Shown piece after piece: positions 48,556 through 57,159 of a stretch of 64,000 nucleotides of DNA (positions are counted from its first letter, which is position 1; each line of letters opens with the position of its first letter). This stretch comes from Streptomyces sp. NBC_01306 (GTDB lineage Bacteria > Actinomycetota > Actinomycetes > Streptomycetales > Streptomycetaceae): positions 3,746,001 to 3,810,000 of the forward strand of contig NZ_JAPEPC010000001.1 of assembly GCF_026340465.1 (NCBI RefSeq), in the 5' to 3' direction. A program made the position numbers and the translations under genes. The notes under the pieces are model-generated. The model was not told the DNA's origin. It ran no database searches and worked only from the letters and a program-made list of their open reading frames with translations.

Positions 48556-50808
48556 ATGTCCAATTTCAGTTCTGACCACGCCGTCATGCCCGAGAACGAC
48601 GAGATCGTCGCCGACGCCGAGGCTGTCGTGGTCGAGGTCGAAGAGGCCGTCGCCGAGGCCGTAGCCGCCGAGGACACCGCCACTGAGGCCGCAGTCACCG
48701 ACGAGACCGCCACCGGCGAGTCCGTCACCGACGAAGAGCCCGCCGAGCCGACCGTGACCTTCGGGTCGCTCGGTCTGCCGGACGGCATCGTCCGCAAGCT
48801 CGCCCAGAACGGTGTCACCGCGCCCTTCCCGATCCAGGCGGCGACCATCCCGGACGCCCTGGCCGGCAAGGACATCCTCGGCCGTGGCCGTACCGGCTCC
48901 GGCAAGACCCTCTCCTTCGGCCTCCCGCTGCTGGCGACGCTCGCCGGTGGGCACACCGAGAAGAAGAAGCCGCGCGGCATCATCCTCACCCCGACCCGTG
49001 AGCTCGCGATGCAGGTCGCGGACGCTCTCCAGCCGTACGGCGACGTGCTCGGCCTGAAGATGAAGGTCGTCTGCGGCGGTACGTCGATGTCCAACCAGAT
49101 CTACGCCCTGGAGCGCGGCGTCGACGTCCTCGTCGCCACCCCGGGCCGGCTGCGCGACATCATCAACCGCGGCGCCTGCTCGCTGGCGAGCGTCCAGGTC
49201 GCCGTCCTCGACGAGGCCGACCAGATGTCCGACCTGGGCTTCCTGCCCGAGGTCACCGAGCTGCTCGACCAGATCCCCGGCGGCGGCCAGCGCATGCTCT
49301 TCTCCGCCACCATGGAGAACGAGATCGGCACGCTGGTCAAGCGCTACCTGACCAACCCGGTCAGCCACGAGGTGGACAGCGCGCAGGGCAACGTCTCGAC
49401 CATGTCGCACCACGTCCTCGTCGTGAAGCCGAAGGACAAGGCGCCGGTCACGGCCGCCATCGCCGCCCGCAAGGGCCGCACGATCATCTTCGTACGGACC
49501 CAGCTGGGCGCCGACCGTATCGCCGAGCAGCTCGTCGAATCGGGCGTCAAGGCGGACGCGCTGCACGGCGGTATGACCCAGGGCGCCCGTACCCGCGTGC
49601 TCGCCGACTTCAAGGACGGTTACGTCAACGCGCTCGTCGCGACCGACGTCGCCGCCCGCGGTATCCACGTCGACGGCATCGACCTGGTCCTGAATGTGGA
49701 CCCGGCCGGGGACCACAAGGACTACCTGCACCGTTCGGGCCGTACCGCCCGCGCCGGCAAGTCCGGCACGGTCGTCTCGCTGTCGCTGCCGCACCAGCGC
49801 CGCCAGATCTTCCGGCTGATGGAGGACGCGGGCGTCGACGCCACGCGCCACATCGTCCAGGGGGCCGGGGCCTTCGAGCCCGAGGTCGCCGAGATCACCG
49901 GCGCCCGTTCGCTGACCGAGGTCCAGGCCGACTCCGCGAACAACGCCGCCAAGCAGGCGGAGCGCGAGGCCAAGGACCTCACCCGTGAGCTGGAGCGCGT
50001 CCAGCGCCGTGCGACCGAGCTGCGCGAGGAGGCCGACCGTCTGGTGGCGCGTGCCGCCCGCGAGCGCGGTGACGACCCCGAGGCCGCTGTCGCCGAGGTG
50101 CTGCAGGCAGCCGAGGCCGAGATCGCGGCCGCCGTGCCGGAGCAGCCGAGGGCGGAGCAGCGCGAGGAGCGCCGCGACGACCGTGGCAACTTCGGACGCC
50201 GTGACGACCGGGGTGGCGACCGTGGTGGATACCGCGGCGGCGACCGTGGTGGTGACCGCGGTGGCTTCCAGCGCCGTGACGACCGCGGTGGCGACCGTGG
50301 TGGTTTCCAGCGCCGTGACGACCGGGGTGGCAACGGTGGCGGTTTCCGCCGCGATGACCGTCCGTCGGGTGGTTCCGGTGGTGGGTTCCGTGGTGGCGAG
50401 CGTCGTGACAACGACCGTCCGTCCGGTGGCTTCCAGCGCCGTGACGACCGGGGTGGCAACGGTGGCGGTTTCCGCCGTGACGACCGTCCGTCGGGTGGTT
50501 CCGGTGGTGGGTTCCGTGGCGGCGAGCGTCGTGACAACGACCGTCCGTCCGGCGACCGCCGTGACGACCGCGGTGGTGACCGTGGTGGTTTCCAGCGCCG
50601 TGACGACCGCCCCACCGGCGGCCACCGCGGCAGCGACCGTCCGTTCAACCGCGACCGCCGTGACGACCGCCCCACCGGCGGCTTCCGCTCCGGCAGCAGC
50701 GACCGTCCGACCGGCCGCCGCGACGACCACCGCACGACCGGTACGGGCACCGGCACCGGTTCGTTCGGCCGCCGCGACGACAAGCCGCGCTGGAAGCGCA
50801 ACGGCTGA
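48556..50808 (+). CDS. DEAD-box RNA helicase with RG-rich tail
   Basis: 750 residues. An acidic N-terminus (1-68) precedes the core: Q motif FPIQAATIPD, motif I GRTGSGKT (about 114), PTRELAMQV, VLDEADQM (about 217), SAT, and HRSGRTARAG motif VI (about 390). After a charged helix (470-530) comes a 200-residue tail of Arg-Asp-Asp-Arg-Gly-Gly repeats (FQRRDDRGG, FRRDDRPSGG). RG-rich tails bind RNA and favour condensates. Role: remodelling structured RNA, likely in cold or ribosome assembly. The tail repeats at DNA level may vary between strains. Confidence 0.94.
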   Translation: MSNFSSDHAVMPENDEIVADAEAVVVEVEEAVAEAVAAEDTATEAAVTDETATGESVTDEEPAEPTVTFGSLGLPDGIVRKLAQNGVTAPFPIQAATIPDALAGKDILGRGRTGSGKTLSFGLPLLATLAGGHTEKKKPRGIILTPTRELAMQVADALQPYGDVLGLKMKVVCGGTSMSNQIYALERGVDVLVATPGRLRDIINRGACSLASVQVAVLDEADQMSDLGFLPEVTELLDQIPGGGQRMLFSATMENEIGTLVKRYLTNPVSHEVDSAQGNVSTMSHHVLVVKPKDKAPVTAAIAARKGRTIIFVRTQLGADRIAEQLVESGVKADALHGGMTQGARTRVLADFKDGYVNALVATDVAARGIHVDGIDLVLNVDPAGDHKDYLHRSGRTARAGKSGTVVSLSLPHQRRQIFRLMEDAGVDATRHIVQGAGAFEPEVAEITGARSLTEVQADSANNAAKQAEREAKDLTRELERVQRRATELREEADRLVARAARERGDDPEAAVAEVLQAAEAEIAAAVPEQPRAEQREERRDDRGNFGRRDDRGGDRGGYRGGDRGGDRGGFQRRDDRGGDRGGFQRRDDRGGNGGGFRRDDRPSGGSGGGFRGGERRDNDRPSGGFQRRDDRGGNGGGFRRDDRPSGGSGGGFRGGERRDNDRPSGDRRDDRGGDRGGFQRRDDRPTGGHRGSDRPFNRDRRDDRPTGGFRSGSSDRPTGRRDDHRTTGTGTGTGSFGRRDDKPRWKRNG

Positions 50809-50861
50809 CCCACCTGCCCGGCGTGAGCCGGAACCGGTGAGCCGCTGAACCCGGCTGGACC

Positions 50862-50902
50862 AGAGAAGCGGGCCCCTCCTTCGCGGAGGGGCCCGCTTCT
50901 CT
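50862..50902 (+). terminator. Terminator after DEAD-box helicase
   Basis: Perfect 18-bp stem AGAGAAGCGGGCCCCTCC with a TTCGC loop, 53 nt after the stop. Confidence 0.85.
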
Positions 50903-51053
50903 GCGTCCGGCGCCGGCCGATGACGTTCGCCGATGGCTGCGCCGGTGGGTTTCCGCCGATGAGTTCTGCTGCCGCGGGCGGTCATGACCATGTGGGCGCA
51001 GCACGCGCCCTGCACAAGCGAGCACGATCGAAGACGAGAGGGAGGCACACCTC

Positions 51054-51428
51054 ATGGCAGCCCCGGGCAACATCAACGGACTGGGCGTCATCCTCGGCAG
51101 TACGGATCCCGAACCGCTCATCGAGTGGTACCGCGCCGCGCTGGAGCCGCTGGGGGCCCGCTGGGAGGGCCACATGCTCGTTGTCGGGCAGCAGGCGGTC
51201 ATCGGGTTCGACCGCCGCGACGACGTGGCGGACAAGGCCGCGGAACCCGGCAGGCACCTGGTCAACATCATGGTGCGCGACATCCGTGCGGCCGAGAAGC
51301 ACTTCAACACGATCGGCGTGACCTGGGTCAGGCCGGTCGAGGACACCGGGGGCGGATGGTTCTTCTCCACCCTGCTGGACCCGGACGGCAACTACCTCCA
51401 GGTACTTCAGGGCCCCGTGGCGCCCTGA
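51054..51428 (+). CDS. VOC (glyoxalase-like) family protein
   Basis: 124 residues, ATG with GAGGGAGG site. Two beta-alpha-beta-beta-beta modules: NGLGVILGSTDPEPLIEWYR and HLVNIMVRDIRAAEKHF, ending FSTLLDPDGNYLQVLQ with the C-terminal metal-ligand position (Q/E). Could be a dioxygenase, isomerase or antibiotic-binding protein; no clue from neighbours. Confidence 0.82.
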   Translation: MAAPGNINGLGVILGSTDPEPLIEWYRAALEPLGARWEGHMLVVGQQAVIGFDRRDDVADKAAEPGRHLVNIMVRDIRAAEKHFNTIGVTWVRPVEDTGGGWFFSTLLDPDGNYLQVLQGPVAP

Positions 51429-51560
51429 GCGGGGCGACCCCTGTCCCACGACTCCGCCGACGGCCCGCACGGGCCGCCGGCGGGGTCCGACGTGCCCGGC
51501 GGGGGATACCCGATCGGCTGCTGGGCACGCTCCCGCTATGCTCGGGGGGTGCGTCAGCAC

Positions 51561-51633
51561 GGACCGTTAGCTCAATTGGCAGAGCAGTGGACTTTTAATC
51601 CATTGGTTGTGGGTTCGAGTCCCACACGGTCTA
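51561..51633 (+). tRNA. tRNA-Lys (anticodon TTT), islet attachment gene
   Basis: 73 nt with CCA encoded at 51634-51636. Anticodon loop CTTTTAA, T-arm GGTTCGAGTCC. The last 18 bases incl. CC (51618-51635) recur at 55151-55168. Confidence 0.95.
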
Positions 51634-51671
51634 CCAAGAGCAGGAGGGGGAAACCCTCTCTGACCTGCTAG

Positions 51672-51709
51672 GAAGCGCCTCGATCGGATTCACCCGGTCG
51701 AGGCGCTTC
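51672..51709 (+). terminator. Terminator after tRNA-Lys (islet-supplied)
   Basis: GAAGCGCCTCGA / TCGAGGCGCTTC, 36 nt past the tRNA. Confidence 0.75.
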
Positions 51710-51766
51710 TGCGTTTCCCGGCTCGTGCGTGAGTGGATGTGCCCGCATCCTCTTCTCCGCCCGGCT

Positions 51767-51964
51767 CCTGGGCCAGTGTGCGGAATCGCTGGTGCCTTCA
51801 CGGTCCTGGACGACCTCGCCATGTTCCTTCGCTGCATGCTCGACACCCCGGCCGCTCCGGCAGGGGCCGGGTCCGGCCCGGCCTGGACCACTGAGTCACT
51901 GACCGTCCGGACCGGCGAACTGGAGCCCGCACGCGGGCTGTTCTGGCATCCCGCCCCATGCGAG
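51767..51964 (+). pseudogene. Fragment of a beta-lactamase-family serine hydrolase
   Basis: The frame gives CGIAGAFTVLDDLAMFLRCM and, after a gap, PAWTTESLTVRTGELEPARG LFWHPAP, characteristic of the C-terminal half of serine-hydrolase (class C beta-lactamase-like) proteins. The catalytic SxxK part is missing and the frame then continues into unrelated residues. A dead remnant inside the islet. Confidence 0.6.
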
Positions 51965-52069
51965 GTTCATCGGCTGGCAGAAGCCGTCACATCGAAACGC
52001 TCCGCGTCTCGTCTCCGCGGGCCAGGAGCGGCAGGGGAACGGTGCGGCAGCCACAGCTGAGTGTGGTGC

Positions 52070-53251
52070 TCAGCGCGTGGTGGGGGTACTGGGGCCGAAC
52101 CAGTCGAGGCAGACGACCAGTTCGTCGTCGGTTGCGGTGTCGCCCCGATGTTCGGCCAGTTCGCGCAGGACAGCGCGCGGGACTGCTGCGGCCGGCAACA
52201 AGCTGGCTGCCTGAATGGCGCGGGCCAGTGACCGTTCGCCGTACGCCTCGGCGTCCCGTCCAGCAGTGGCGTACACGCCGTCGCTCACGATGATCAGGCG
52301 GTCCCCGGGGAGCACCTCGAAGTCCTGGGGTACATAGGGGGTGTCCTCGAACATGCCGAGCGGGAACTGCGCCTCGAAAGGGACACGCTCCACGGCTTTG
52401 TCACGCTGACGCCACAGTTGCGGTGAGCCGGCGTCGACCACCTGGGCCCTGCCGGTGGCGAGGTCGAAAGAGAGCAGCAGGGTCGAGACGTGCTGTTCGC
52501 CGTGGTGCTGAGCGTAGAGGGCCTGGTCGGCGAGGGCGGCCTGGTCGGCTATGTCGATGCCGGCACGGCGTGCGTTGCGCAGGGCGTTCACCGCGAGGTT
52601 GGTCAGGAGGGATGCCTGGATGCCCTCGCCCATGCCGTTGGTGACGGACAGGGTGAGGGTGTCCGCTGTGGTGGCCCAGTCGAAGTTGTCGCCGTAGATG
52701 GCATAAGCCGGCTCCAGCTGGGCGCCGATGGCGTACTCGTCGCGGGAGCAGGAGCGGCCAGGGAGGAGCTGCCACTGCATCTCGGCGGCGAGGGTGAGCC
52801 GGTTGGCCCGGCGGGCCTGGAGGTAAAGGTCGGTGTCGCGTTCGGCCACGACGATCTCGTGCCCCAGGAATGCGGCGAGATCGGTGAGCTCGTCGACGGC
52901 CTGGGGCGTGCATCTGCGCTTGGGGAGGCGGACGGTGAGGATACCGAGTCTGTCTCCGCGCACGGTCACGGGCAGATGGAGGTCCACGGCGCCGTCCAGG
53001 GCTGCGTACTGCCCGTACGGTTCCTGGCTGCCGAAGGCGCGGCCTTCCGGGCTGGCATGCAGGGACAGCGGGGGCTGGGCAGTGTGGGGCAAGGCGGTCA
53101 CCGGTTGCAGGACCGTGAGGCCGTAGTCGGCCATGAGCAGGTCCACCGAAGCAGCCTCGTAGTGCGTGATCAGTGCGGCGCGGGCCGCGTCGAGGAGAGC
53201 ATGCGGCGCCGCGCTGCGTACGGCGCGCTCCACGGCCAGGAAGCCGTTCAT
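52070..53251 (-). CDS. GAF-SpoIIE (PP2C) serine/threonine phosphatase
   Basis: 393 residues from ATG 53251 (start uncertain, ribosome site weak). N-terminal GAF-like sensor (about 15-165), then a SpoIIE phosphatase domain: LEPAYAIYGDNFDW, VTNGMGEGIQASLL, IIVSDGVY, TATDDELVV. The second metal motif, usually D-x-x-G, reads N-G-M-G. Such enzymes dephosphorylate STAS antagonists in partner-switching pathways; the STAS gene at 53452 is divergent and next door, so a functional pair is likely. Confidence 0.85.
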   Translation of the reverse strand: MNGFLAVERAVRSAAPHALLDAARAALITHYEAASVDLLMADYGLTVLQPVTALPHTAQPPLSLHASPEGRAFGSQEPYGQYAALDGAVDLHLPVTVRGDRLGILTVRLPKRRCTPQAVDELTDLAAFLGHEIVVAERDTDLYLQARRANRLTLAAEMQWQLLPGRSCSRDEYAIGAQLEPAYAIYGDNFDWATTADTLTLSVTNGMGEGIQASLLTNLAVNALRNARRAGIDIADQAALADQALYAQHHGEQHVSTLLLSFDLATGRAQVVDAGSPQLWRQRDKAVERVPFEAQFPLGMFEDTPYVPQDFEVLPGDRLIIVSDGVYATAGRDAEAYGERSLARAIQAASLLPAAAVPRAVLRELAEHRGDTATDDELVVCLDWFGPSTPTTR

Positions 53252-53451
53252 CGGCGGCCCGCTTTCGTCATCAGGGGGATATGTCGGACGCCGCAGCGTA
53301 GCGGGGCAGCCCGTCCCCCTCCGCAGCGAGTACCACAATCATTGAGCAATGGTAAGTGTTGCCGTACGGCAACTATCGACCCTATGGTGGTGCAGGTCGC
53401 ACGATGGGGAGAGTCTGTCGGCTTTCGCTTCCACGATCCGAAGGGCCAGTT

Positions 53452-53922
53452 GTGGATACCCGAAGCACCGTTCAGCACCTGCACCTGGTCACGCATCCCC
53501 TTCCGACTGCCGTGCTCCTGGAACTGTCCGGGGAGGTCGACCTCGACTCGGTCGAGCCGCTGCGTCTGGCACTCCACGAGGCGGTCGGCCGCGGCGAGGG
53601 GCCGGTCGTGGTGGACCTCTCAGCGGTCGGGTTCGCCGACACCGCGCTCATCAATACGCTCCTGCACGCCCGACTGCGGCTCGGCGACAGGCTTCGTCTC
53701 GCCGCGCCCTCGCGGGCCGTCCTGCGACTGCTGCGGATCCTCCGCCTGGGTGGCGTCTTCGCCATCCACGCCGACCAGGTCGCCGCCATCCACGCCGACC
53801 AGGTCGCCGCCATCCACGCCGACCAGGTCGCCGCCATCCACGCCGACCAGGTCGCCGCCCTCCGCGACGGCCCGGTGCCAAGTGGCAACCAGGTCGCTGC
53901 CCCGGCCGCCTCGCCACGGTGA
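53452..53922 (+). CDS. STAS-domain anti-sigma factor antagonist with octapeptide repeats
   Basis: 156 residues from GTG 53452. The STAS fold is clear in residues 10-105: VLLELSGEVDLDSVEPLRLA, VVVDLSAVGFADTALINTLL with the phosphorylatable position at T/A-D-T (FADTALI rather than the usual D-S-S), and LRLAAPSRAVLRLLRI. Residues about 104-136 are four perfect copies of IHADQVAA. It would bind an anti-sigma kinase such as the protein at 54738 and be reset by the phosphatase at 52070. Confidence 0.85.
   Translation: MDTRSTVQHLHLVTHPLPTAVLLELSGEVDLDSVEPLRLALHEAVGRGEGPVVVDLSAVGFADTALINTLLHARLRLGDRLRLAAPSRAVLRLLRILRLGGVFAIHADQVAAIHADQVAAIHADQVAAIHADQVAALRDGPVPSGNQVAAPAASPR
53761..53856 (+). repeat. 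Four perfect 24-bp repeats inside STAS gene
   Basis: The unit starting GCCATCCACGCCGACCAGG is repeated four times without a mismatch, in frame (8 codons each). Perfect identity means recent expansion or ongoing slippage; the copy number may vary between strains. Confidence 0.9.
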
Positions 53923-54032
53923 CGCAGAAACCGTCCATCTGACGGGCCTGCAGGAGGAACTCCCCGGGGTTCACCAGCCCGCCGACGTTGGCGTGGAACG
54001 TAGGCACGCAGGCAGGCACTCCGGTCAGGAGC

Positions 54033-54572
54033 TCAGGCCGGGCGTACGATCCGCAGCCTGGAGTCGTCGAGGGATTCGTCCCGTGGCTCGCCCGGCTCGT
54101 CGCCCGCGAGGCTGTTCCCGTCCACGGCGGAGGCGGCAGCGTCCCGGAATGCGGTCAGTCCCGCTGTGAGCTGGCGGAGCGCTTCGGGGGGCATGGCTTC
54201 CAGTACGGGGCGCAGCTCGTCCGCCTCGCGCTCCTTGACCTCATCGAGCAGGGCCCGCCCGTGCCTGCTCAGATACAGTTCGAGTTCCCGGCGGCTCGCG
54301 GTGCTCAGTCGCCGCTCGACCAGGCCGGCGGCCTCCAGCCGGTCGCACAGTCGGCTCGTCGCGGGCGCACTGGATCCCAGAGCTTCGCCGAGGGCCCGCA
54401 GATTGCCGCCCTCCAGCCGTCCGATCGCCAGCAGCGCCCGCATCTGTGATGCCGAAACGGGTCCGGCCGGGGCGTTGCCGTGGGCCCTGCCCCGAAGAAC
54501 GCCGAGCAGCCCTGTGACCTCGGTGGCGATATCCGCCAGTTCCGGGGCCTGCGTCGTAGAGCTTGGGCGCAT
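54033..54572 (-). CDS. MarR-family transcriptional regulator
   Basis: 179 residues from ATG 54572. Winged helix-turn-helix with VSASQMRALLAIGRLEGG, LGEALGSSAPATSRLCDRLE (recognition helix) and the wing RRLSTASRRELELYLS. The C-terminal 40 residues are an acidic extension. No obvious drug-efflux target nearby; it sits between the STAS gene and the ATPase gene and may control the islet. Confidence 0.88.
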   Translation of the reverse strand: MRPSSTTQAPELADIATEVTGLLGVLRGRAHGNAPAGPVSASQMRALLAIGRLEGGNLRALGEALGSSAPATSRLCDRLEAAGLVERRLSTASRRELELYLSRHGRALLDEVKEREADELRPVLEAMPPEALRQLTAGLTAFRDAAASAVDGNSLAGDEPGEPRDESLDDSRLRIVRPA

Positions 54573-54737
54573 CGTCCTACTGTGCCACTTTCGAGGCGGC
54601 CTTGTCAGTACGCGGCCGGGGGCACAGCACCGGTTCCTACGCCCCGCACGGGTCCCTTGTGGCGGAGTTAGACCCCGGCCGATGGGGGCAGAAGCACGGT
54701 TCACGAGACCAGGACTTCTCCTCGATGGGAGTTCAGT

Positions 54738-55145
54738 ATGGGTCAGTCAAATGTCATGGAGCGGCGCACCGGCCACGCGCAGCGGACGACGTGCCCGGCC
54801 ACGGTGGCCCGGGCACGCGACGACATGCGTGAGTTCGTCTCGGAGCTGTCGCCCGCCCCCACCCCCGAGTGCACGGACAACGCCGTTCTGGTGGTCTCCG
54901 AGCTGGTCACGAACGCACTGCGGCACGCGGGAGGGCTTACCGCTCTGCGACTGGCCGCGGACCGCACCACACTGGAGGTCACCGTGGAGGACCCCAGCCG
55001 CGCCATGCCGCGGGAGCGCGCGCCGGACCTCAACGGGGCCGGGGGCGGATTCGGCTGGCCTCTGGTCCGTTTCCTCGCGCGTACGGTCGTTGTCAGCCAC
55101 TGTCCCCAGGGCGGTAAGAACGTACGCGCCGTCCTCTCCCGTTGA
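54738..55145 (+). CDS. RsbW-like anti-sigma ATP-binding protein
   Basis: 135 residues. A GHKL ATPase (HATPase_c_2): VVSELVTNALRHAGG is the N box, TVEDPSRAMP the G1 region, and GGGFGWPLVRFLA the lid. Streptomyces has many small anti-sigma kinases of this type. Encoded 6 bp before the islet's right repeat, and close to a STAS protein and a SpoIIE phosphatase, it completes a possible partner-switch trio; no sigma factor gene is present. Confidence 0.88.
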   Translation: MGQSNVMERRTGHAQRTTCPATVARARDDMREFVSELSPAPTPECTDNAVLVVSELVTNALRHAGGLTALRLAADRTTLEVTVEDPSRAMPRERAPDLNGAGGGFGWPLVRFLARTVVVSHCPQGGKNVRAVLSR

Positions 55146-55150
55146 CCCGT

Positions 55151-55168
55151 AGTCCCACACGGTCTACC
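55151..55168 (+). other. Attachment-site copy: 3' end of tRNA-Lys
   Basis: AGTCCCACACGGTCTACC, identical to 51618-51635, with unlike flanks on both sides. Marks the far end of the islet. Confidence 0.75.
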
Positions 55169-55174
55169 GCTCCA

Positions 55175-55216
55175 CAGGCCCCTGTCCTGCGCGTGAATGC
55201 GCAGGACAGGGGCCTG
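55175..55216 (+). terminator. Orphan hairpin, probably the displaced tRNA-Lys terminator
   Basis: Perfect 18-bp stem CAGGCCCCTGTCCTGCGC with a GTGAAT loop, 6 nt beyond the tRNA-Lys 3' fragment. In an uninterrupted locus it would lie directly after the tRNA. Confidence 0.75.
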
Positions 55217-55377
55217 TTCGCGTGGGGGAGGGGCGTACGTCAGGTGGGTGGGCCCGAACTGCCTTCAGCCGCCGCGCAGTTGCCGTCGCCACCCTGGCCG
55301 GCCGGCTGCCGTGGGCGCGGGGTGCCGGGTCATGGTCAGAACCACCCCCGCGCATGGCGTAGAGTTGGGTTTACCGA

Positions 55378-55451
55378 CGCGGGGTGGAGCAGCTCGGTAG
55401 CTCGCTGGGCTCATAACCCAGAGGTCGCAGGTTCAAATCCTGTCCCCGCTA
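55378..55451 (+). tRNA. Initiator tRNA-fMet (anticodon CAT)
   Basis: Initiator hallmarks: mismatched first pair (C1 opposite T72), three G-C pairs in the anticodon stem (GGG CTCATAA CCC) and GGTTCAAATCC T-arm. CCA not encoded (ACT follows). Confidence 0.95.
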
Positions 55452-55459
55452 CTCAGATC

Positions 55460-55489
55460 GAAGGCCCAGCACTCACGTGCTGGGCCTTC
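55460..55489 (+). terminator. Terminator after tRNA-fMet
   Basis: Perfect 13-bp stem GAAGGCCCAGCAC / GTGCTGGGCCTTC with a TCAC loop. Confidence 0.85.
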
Positions 55490-55623
55490 AGTCGTTTCTC
55501 ACCACCACCCCGCCCCGCTCTCCCCCACTTGGCCGACGCCGAATCGCACACCGGCGTCGGTGCGGTCAGCCTGGTGGGGCGCGGTACCGTCCGCCGCTTT
55601 ACGGACCGGGCAGGAGGGTACTG

Positions 55624-56772
55624 GTGGGGCAGCGAGAGGACTCGGGCTGGGCGCGCAGGTTCGTCCGGGCGCTGCCTGCCGTGCTGATCGCGGGCGGGGT
55701 GGCCTTCGACCAGCTGACGCCGTCCGCGTTCACGGCTGCCCCGTTCTTCGTCGCCGCGCCGGTGATCGCGGCCCCGCTCTTCTCGTACCGGGCCACGCTG
55801 ATCACGGGGATCATCGCGGTGCTGGCGGTCGTGGGGCTGCACGGCTACGACGACACCTCGGCCAAGGCCTCGGCGGTCACGGAGCTGATCACCGTCGTCA
55901 CGGTGTCCGTCGTCGCCCTCATCATCAACCGCGTCATCCGGGTCAGCGGCGAAGAGCTCGCGTCGGCGCGCGTGGTGGCGGAGACCGCGCAGCGCGCTGT
56001 GCTGCCGGTGCCTTCCGAGCGGATCGCCGGGCTGCACATCGCGGCGCGGTACGAGGCGGCGCAGGCCGGCACCTTCATCGGCGGCGATCTCTTCGCCGTG
56101 CAGGACACCCCGTACGGGGTCCGGCTGGTGATCGGTGACGTACGGGGCAAGGGGCTCGGCGCCGTCGAGGCTGTGGCTGTGGTGATCGGGGCCTTCCGGG
56201 AGGCCGCCGAGCAGGAGGTGACGATCGAGCGGGTCGCTCAGCGGCTGGAGCGTGCGCTGACCCGTGAGGGCGTGCGGCGGGAGGGACTTGACGCCTTCGA
56301 GGGGTTCACCACGGCGGCGCTCGCCGAGATCCCGCGCAGCGATCAGGGCTTGATCCGGCTGCTCAACCGGGGCCACCCCGAGCCGCTGCTGCTGTACGCG
56401 GACGGGGGCATCCACCTCCTCACGCCCGCCGATCCCGCCCTGCCGCTGGGGCTGGCCGATCTGGCGGCCTGGCCGGACCAGGCGGACGAGACGGAGTTCC
56501 CGCCGGGGGCCACGCTGCTGCTCTACACCGACGGCCTGTCCGAGGCGAGGAACGCGCAGGGGGCCTTCTACGAGCCGCAGGAGCGGCTGCGCGGCCGGAT
56601 CTTCCCGGGGCCCGATGAGCTGCTGACGGCGGTGACCGACGACGTGCGGCTGCACACGGGCGGGCGCTCCACGGACGACATGGCGCTGCTCGCGGTGGGC
56701 CGTCCGGGCCAGGGGCAGCCGGACCGGCGCAGGACGGTGGAGATCATCCACCGCGAACAACACGATCCGTAA
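55624..56772 (+). CDS. Membrane-bound SpoIIE-type PP2C phosphatase
   Basis: 382 residues from GTG 55624 with a GGAGGG site 6 nt upstream. Three or four transmembrane segments (about 12-102), a short linker with SARVVAETAQRAVLPVPSE, then a complete SpoIIE catalytic domain: TFIGGDLFAV, VIGDVRGKGLGAVEA, LLLYTDGLSE, STDDMALLAV. Both metal Asp residues are present, unlike the islet phosphatase at 52070. Probably dephosphorylates anti-sigma antagonists; partner unknown. Confidence 0.92.
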   Translation: MGQREDSGWARRFVRALPAVLIAGGVAFDQLTPSAFTAAPFFVAAPVIAAPLFSYRATLITGIIAVLAVVGLHGYDDTSAKASAVTELITVVTVSVVALIINRVIRVSGEELASARVVAETAQRAVLPVPSERIAGLHIAARYEAAQAGTFIGGDLFAVQDTPYGVRLVIGDVRGKGLGAVEAVAVVIGAFREAAEQEVTIERVAQRLERALTREGVRREGLDAFEGFTTAALAEIPRSDQGLIRLLNRGHPEPLLLYADGGIHLLTPADPALPLGLADLAAWPDQADETEFPPGATLLLYTDGLSEARNAQGAFYEPQERLRGRIFPGPDELLTAVTDDVRLHTGGRSTDDMALLAVGRPGQGQPDRRRTVEIIHREQHDP

Positions 56773-56984
56773 TCGAAGAGCACCCCTCTGCACAACACCG
56801 CATAACATTTGACGCACTATCAGAATCTCGATGTTTCCCGGTGGCTTCTGAAGGGTGATCAAGTCGCCCGAATCCGCCCCTTTATGCCCCGGTAAGTACA
56901 GGCCAAAGCCGTTAACGATCAGTCGGAACAGCTTGGAATCCGGCCCTCGCGTCTATTAACGTTCGATAACGCAGCGCGGTTGTC

Positions 56985-57150
56985 CCAGTCGTCGCAAGAG
57001 GCGGCACCGTGCGCACGCGCCGAATCCCGCAAGGGAACCGGGGAACCACCAATTGGGGTGAATCGGGCTTCTCCGTAAGGGCTGCCCGTAGGAGACCTTC
57101 CTGCTCCGAACCCGTCAGCTAACCCGGTAGGCGGTAAGGAAGGAAAGGAG
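56985..57150 (+). promoter_or_regulatory. c-di-AMP riboswitch (ydaO type)
   Basis: The gap 56773-57159 contains the conserved blocks of the ydaO leader: AATCCCGCAAGGGAACCGGG, GGAACCACC, TTGGGGTGAATC, and GAACCCGTCAGCTAACCCG followed by GTAGGCGG just before the AAGGAAGG ribosome site. In Streptomyces this class binds c-di-AMP and turns off cell-wall hydrolase genes such as rpfA. Here it controls the M23 peptidase. Ends are approximate. Confidence 0.88.
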
Positions 57151-57159
57151 TGCGCCTCC

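Larger units (their letters stand above)
51618..55168. mobile_element. Regulatory islet inserted at tRNA-Lys
   Basis: 18-bp direct repeats (AGTCCCACACGGTCTACC) at the tRNA 3' end and at 55151-55168 bracket 3.5 kb with a serine-hydrolase fragment, a SpoIIE-type phosphatase, a STAS protein, a MarR regulator and an anti-sigma-like ATPase. The strong hairpin just outside the right repeat (55175-55216) looks like the tRNA's original terminator. No integrase remains. Inference from repeat placement. Confidence 0.65.
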
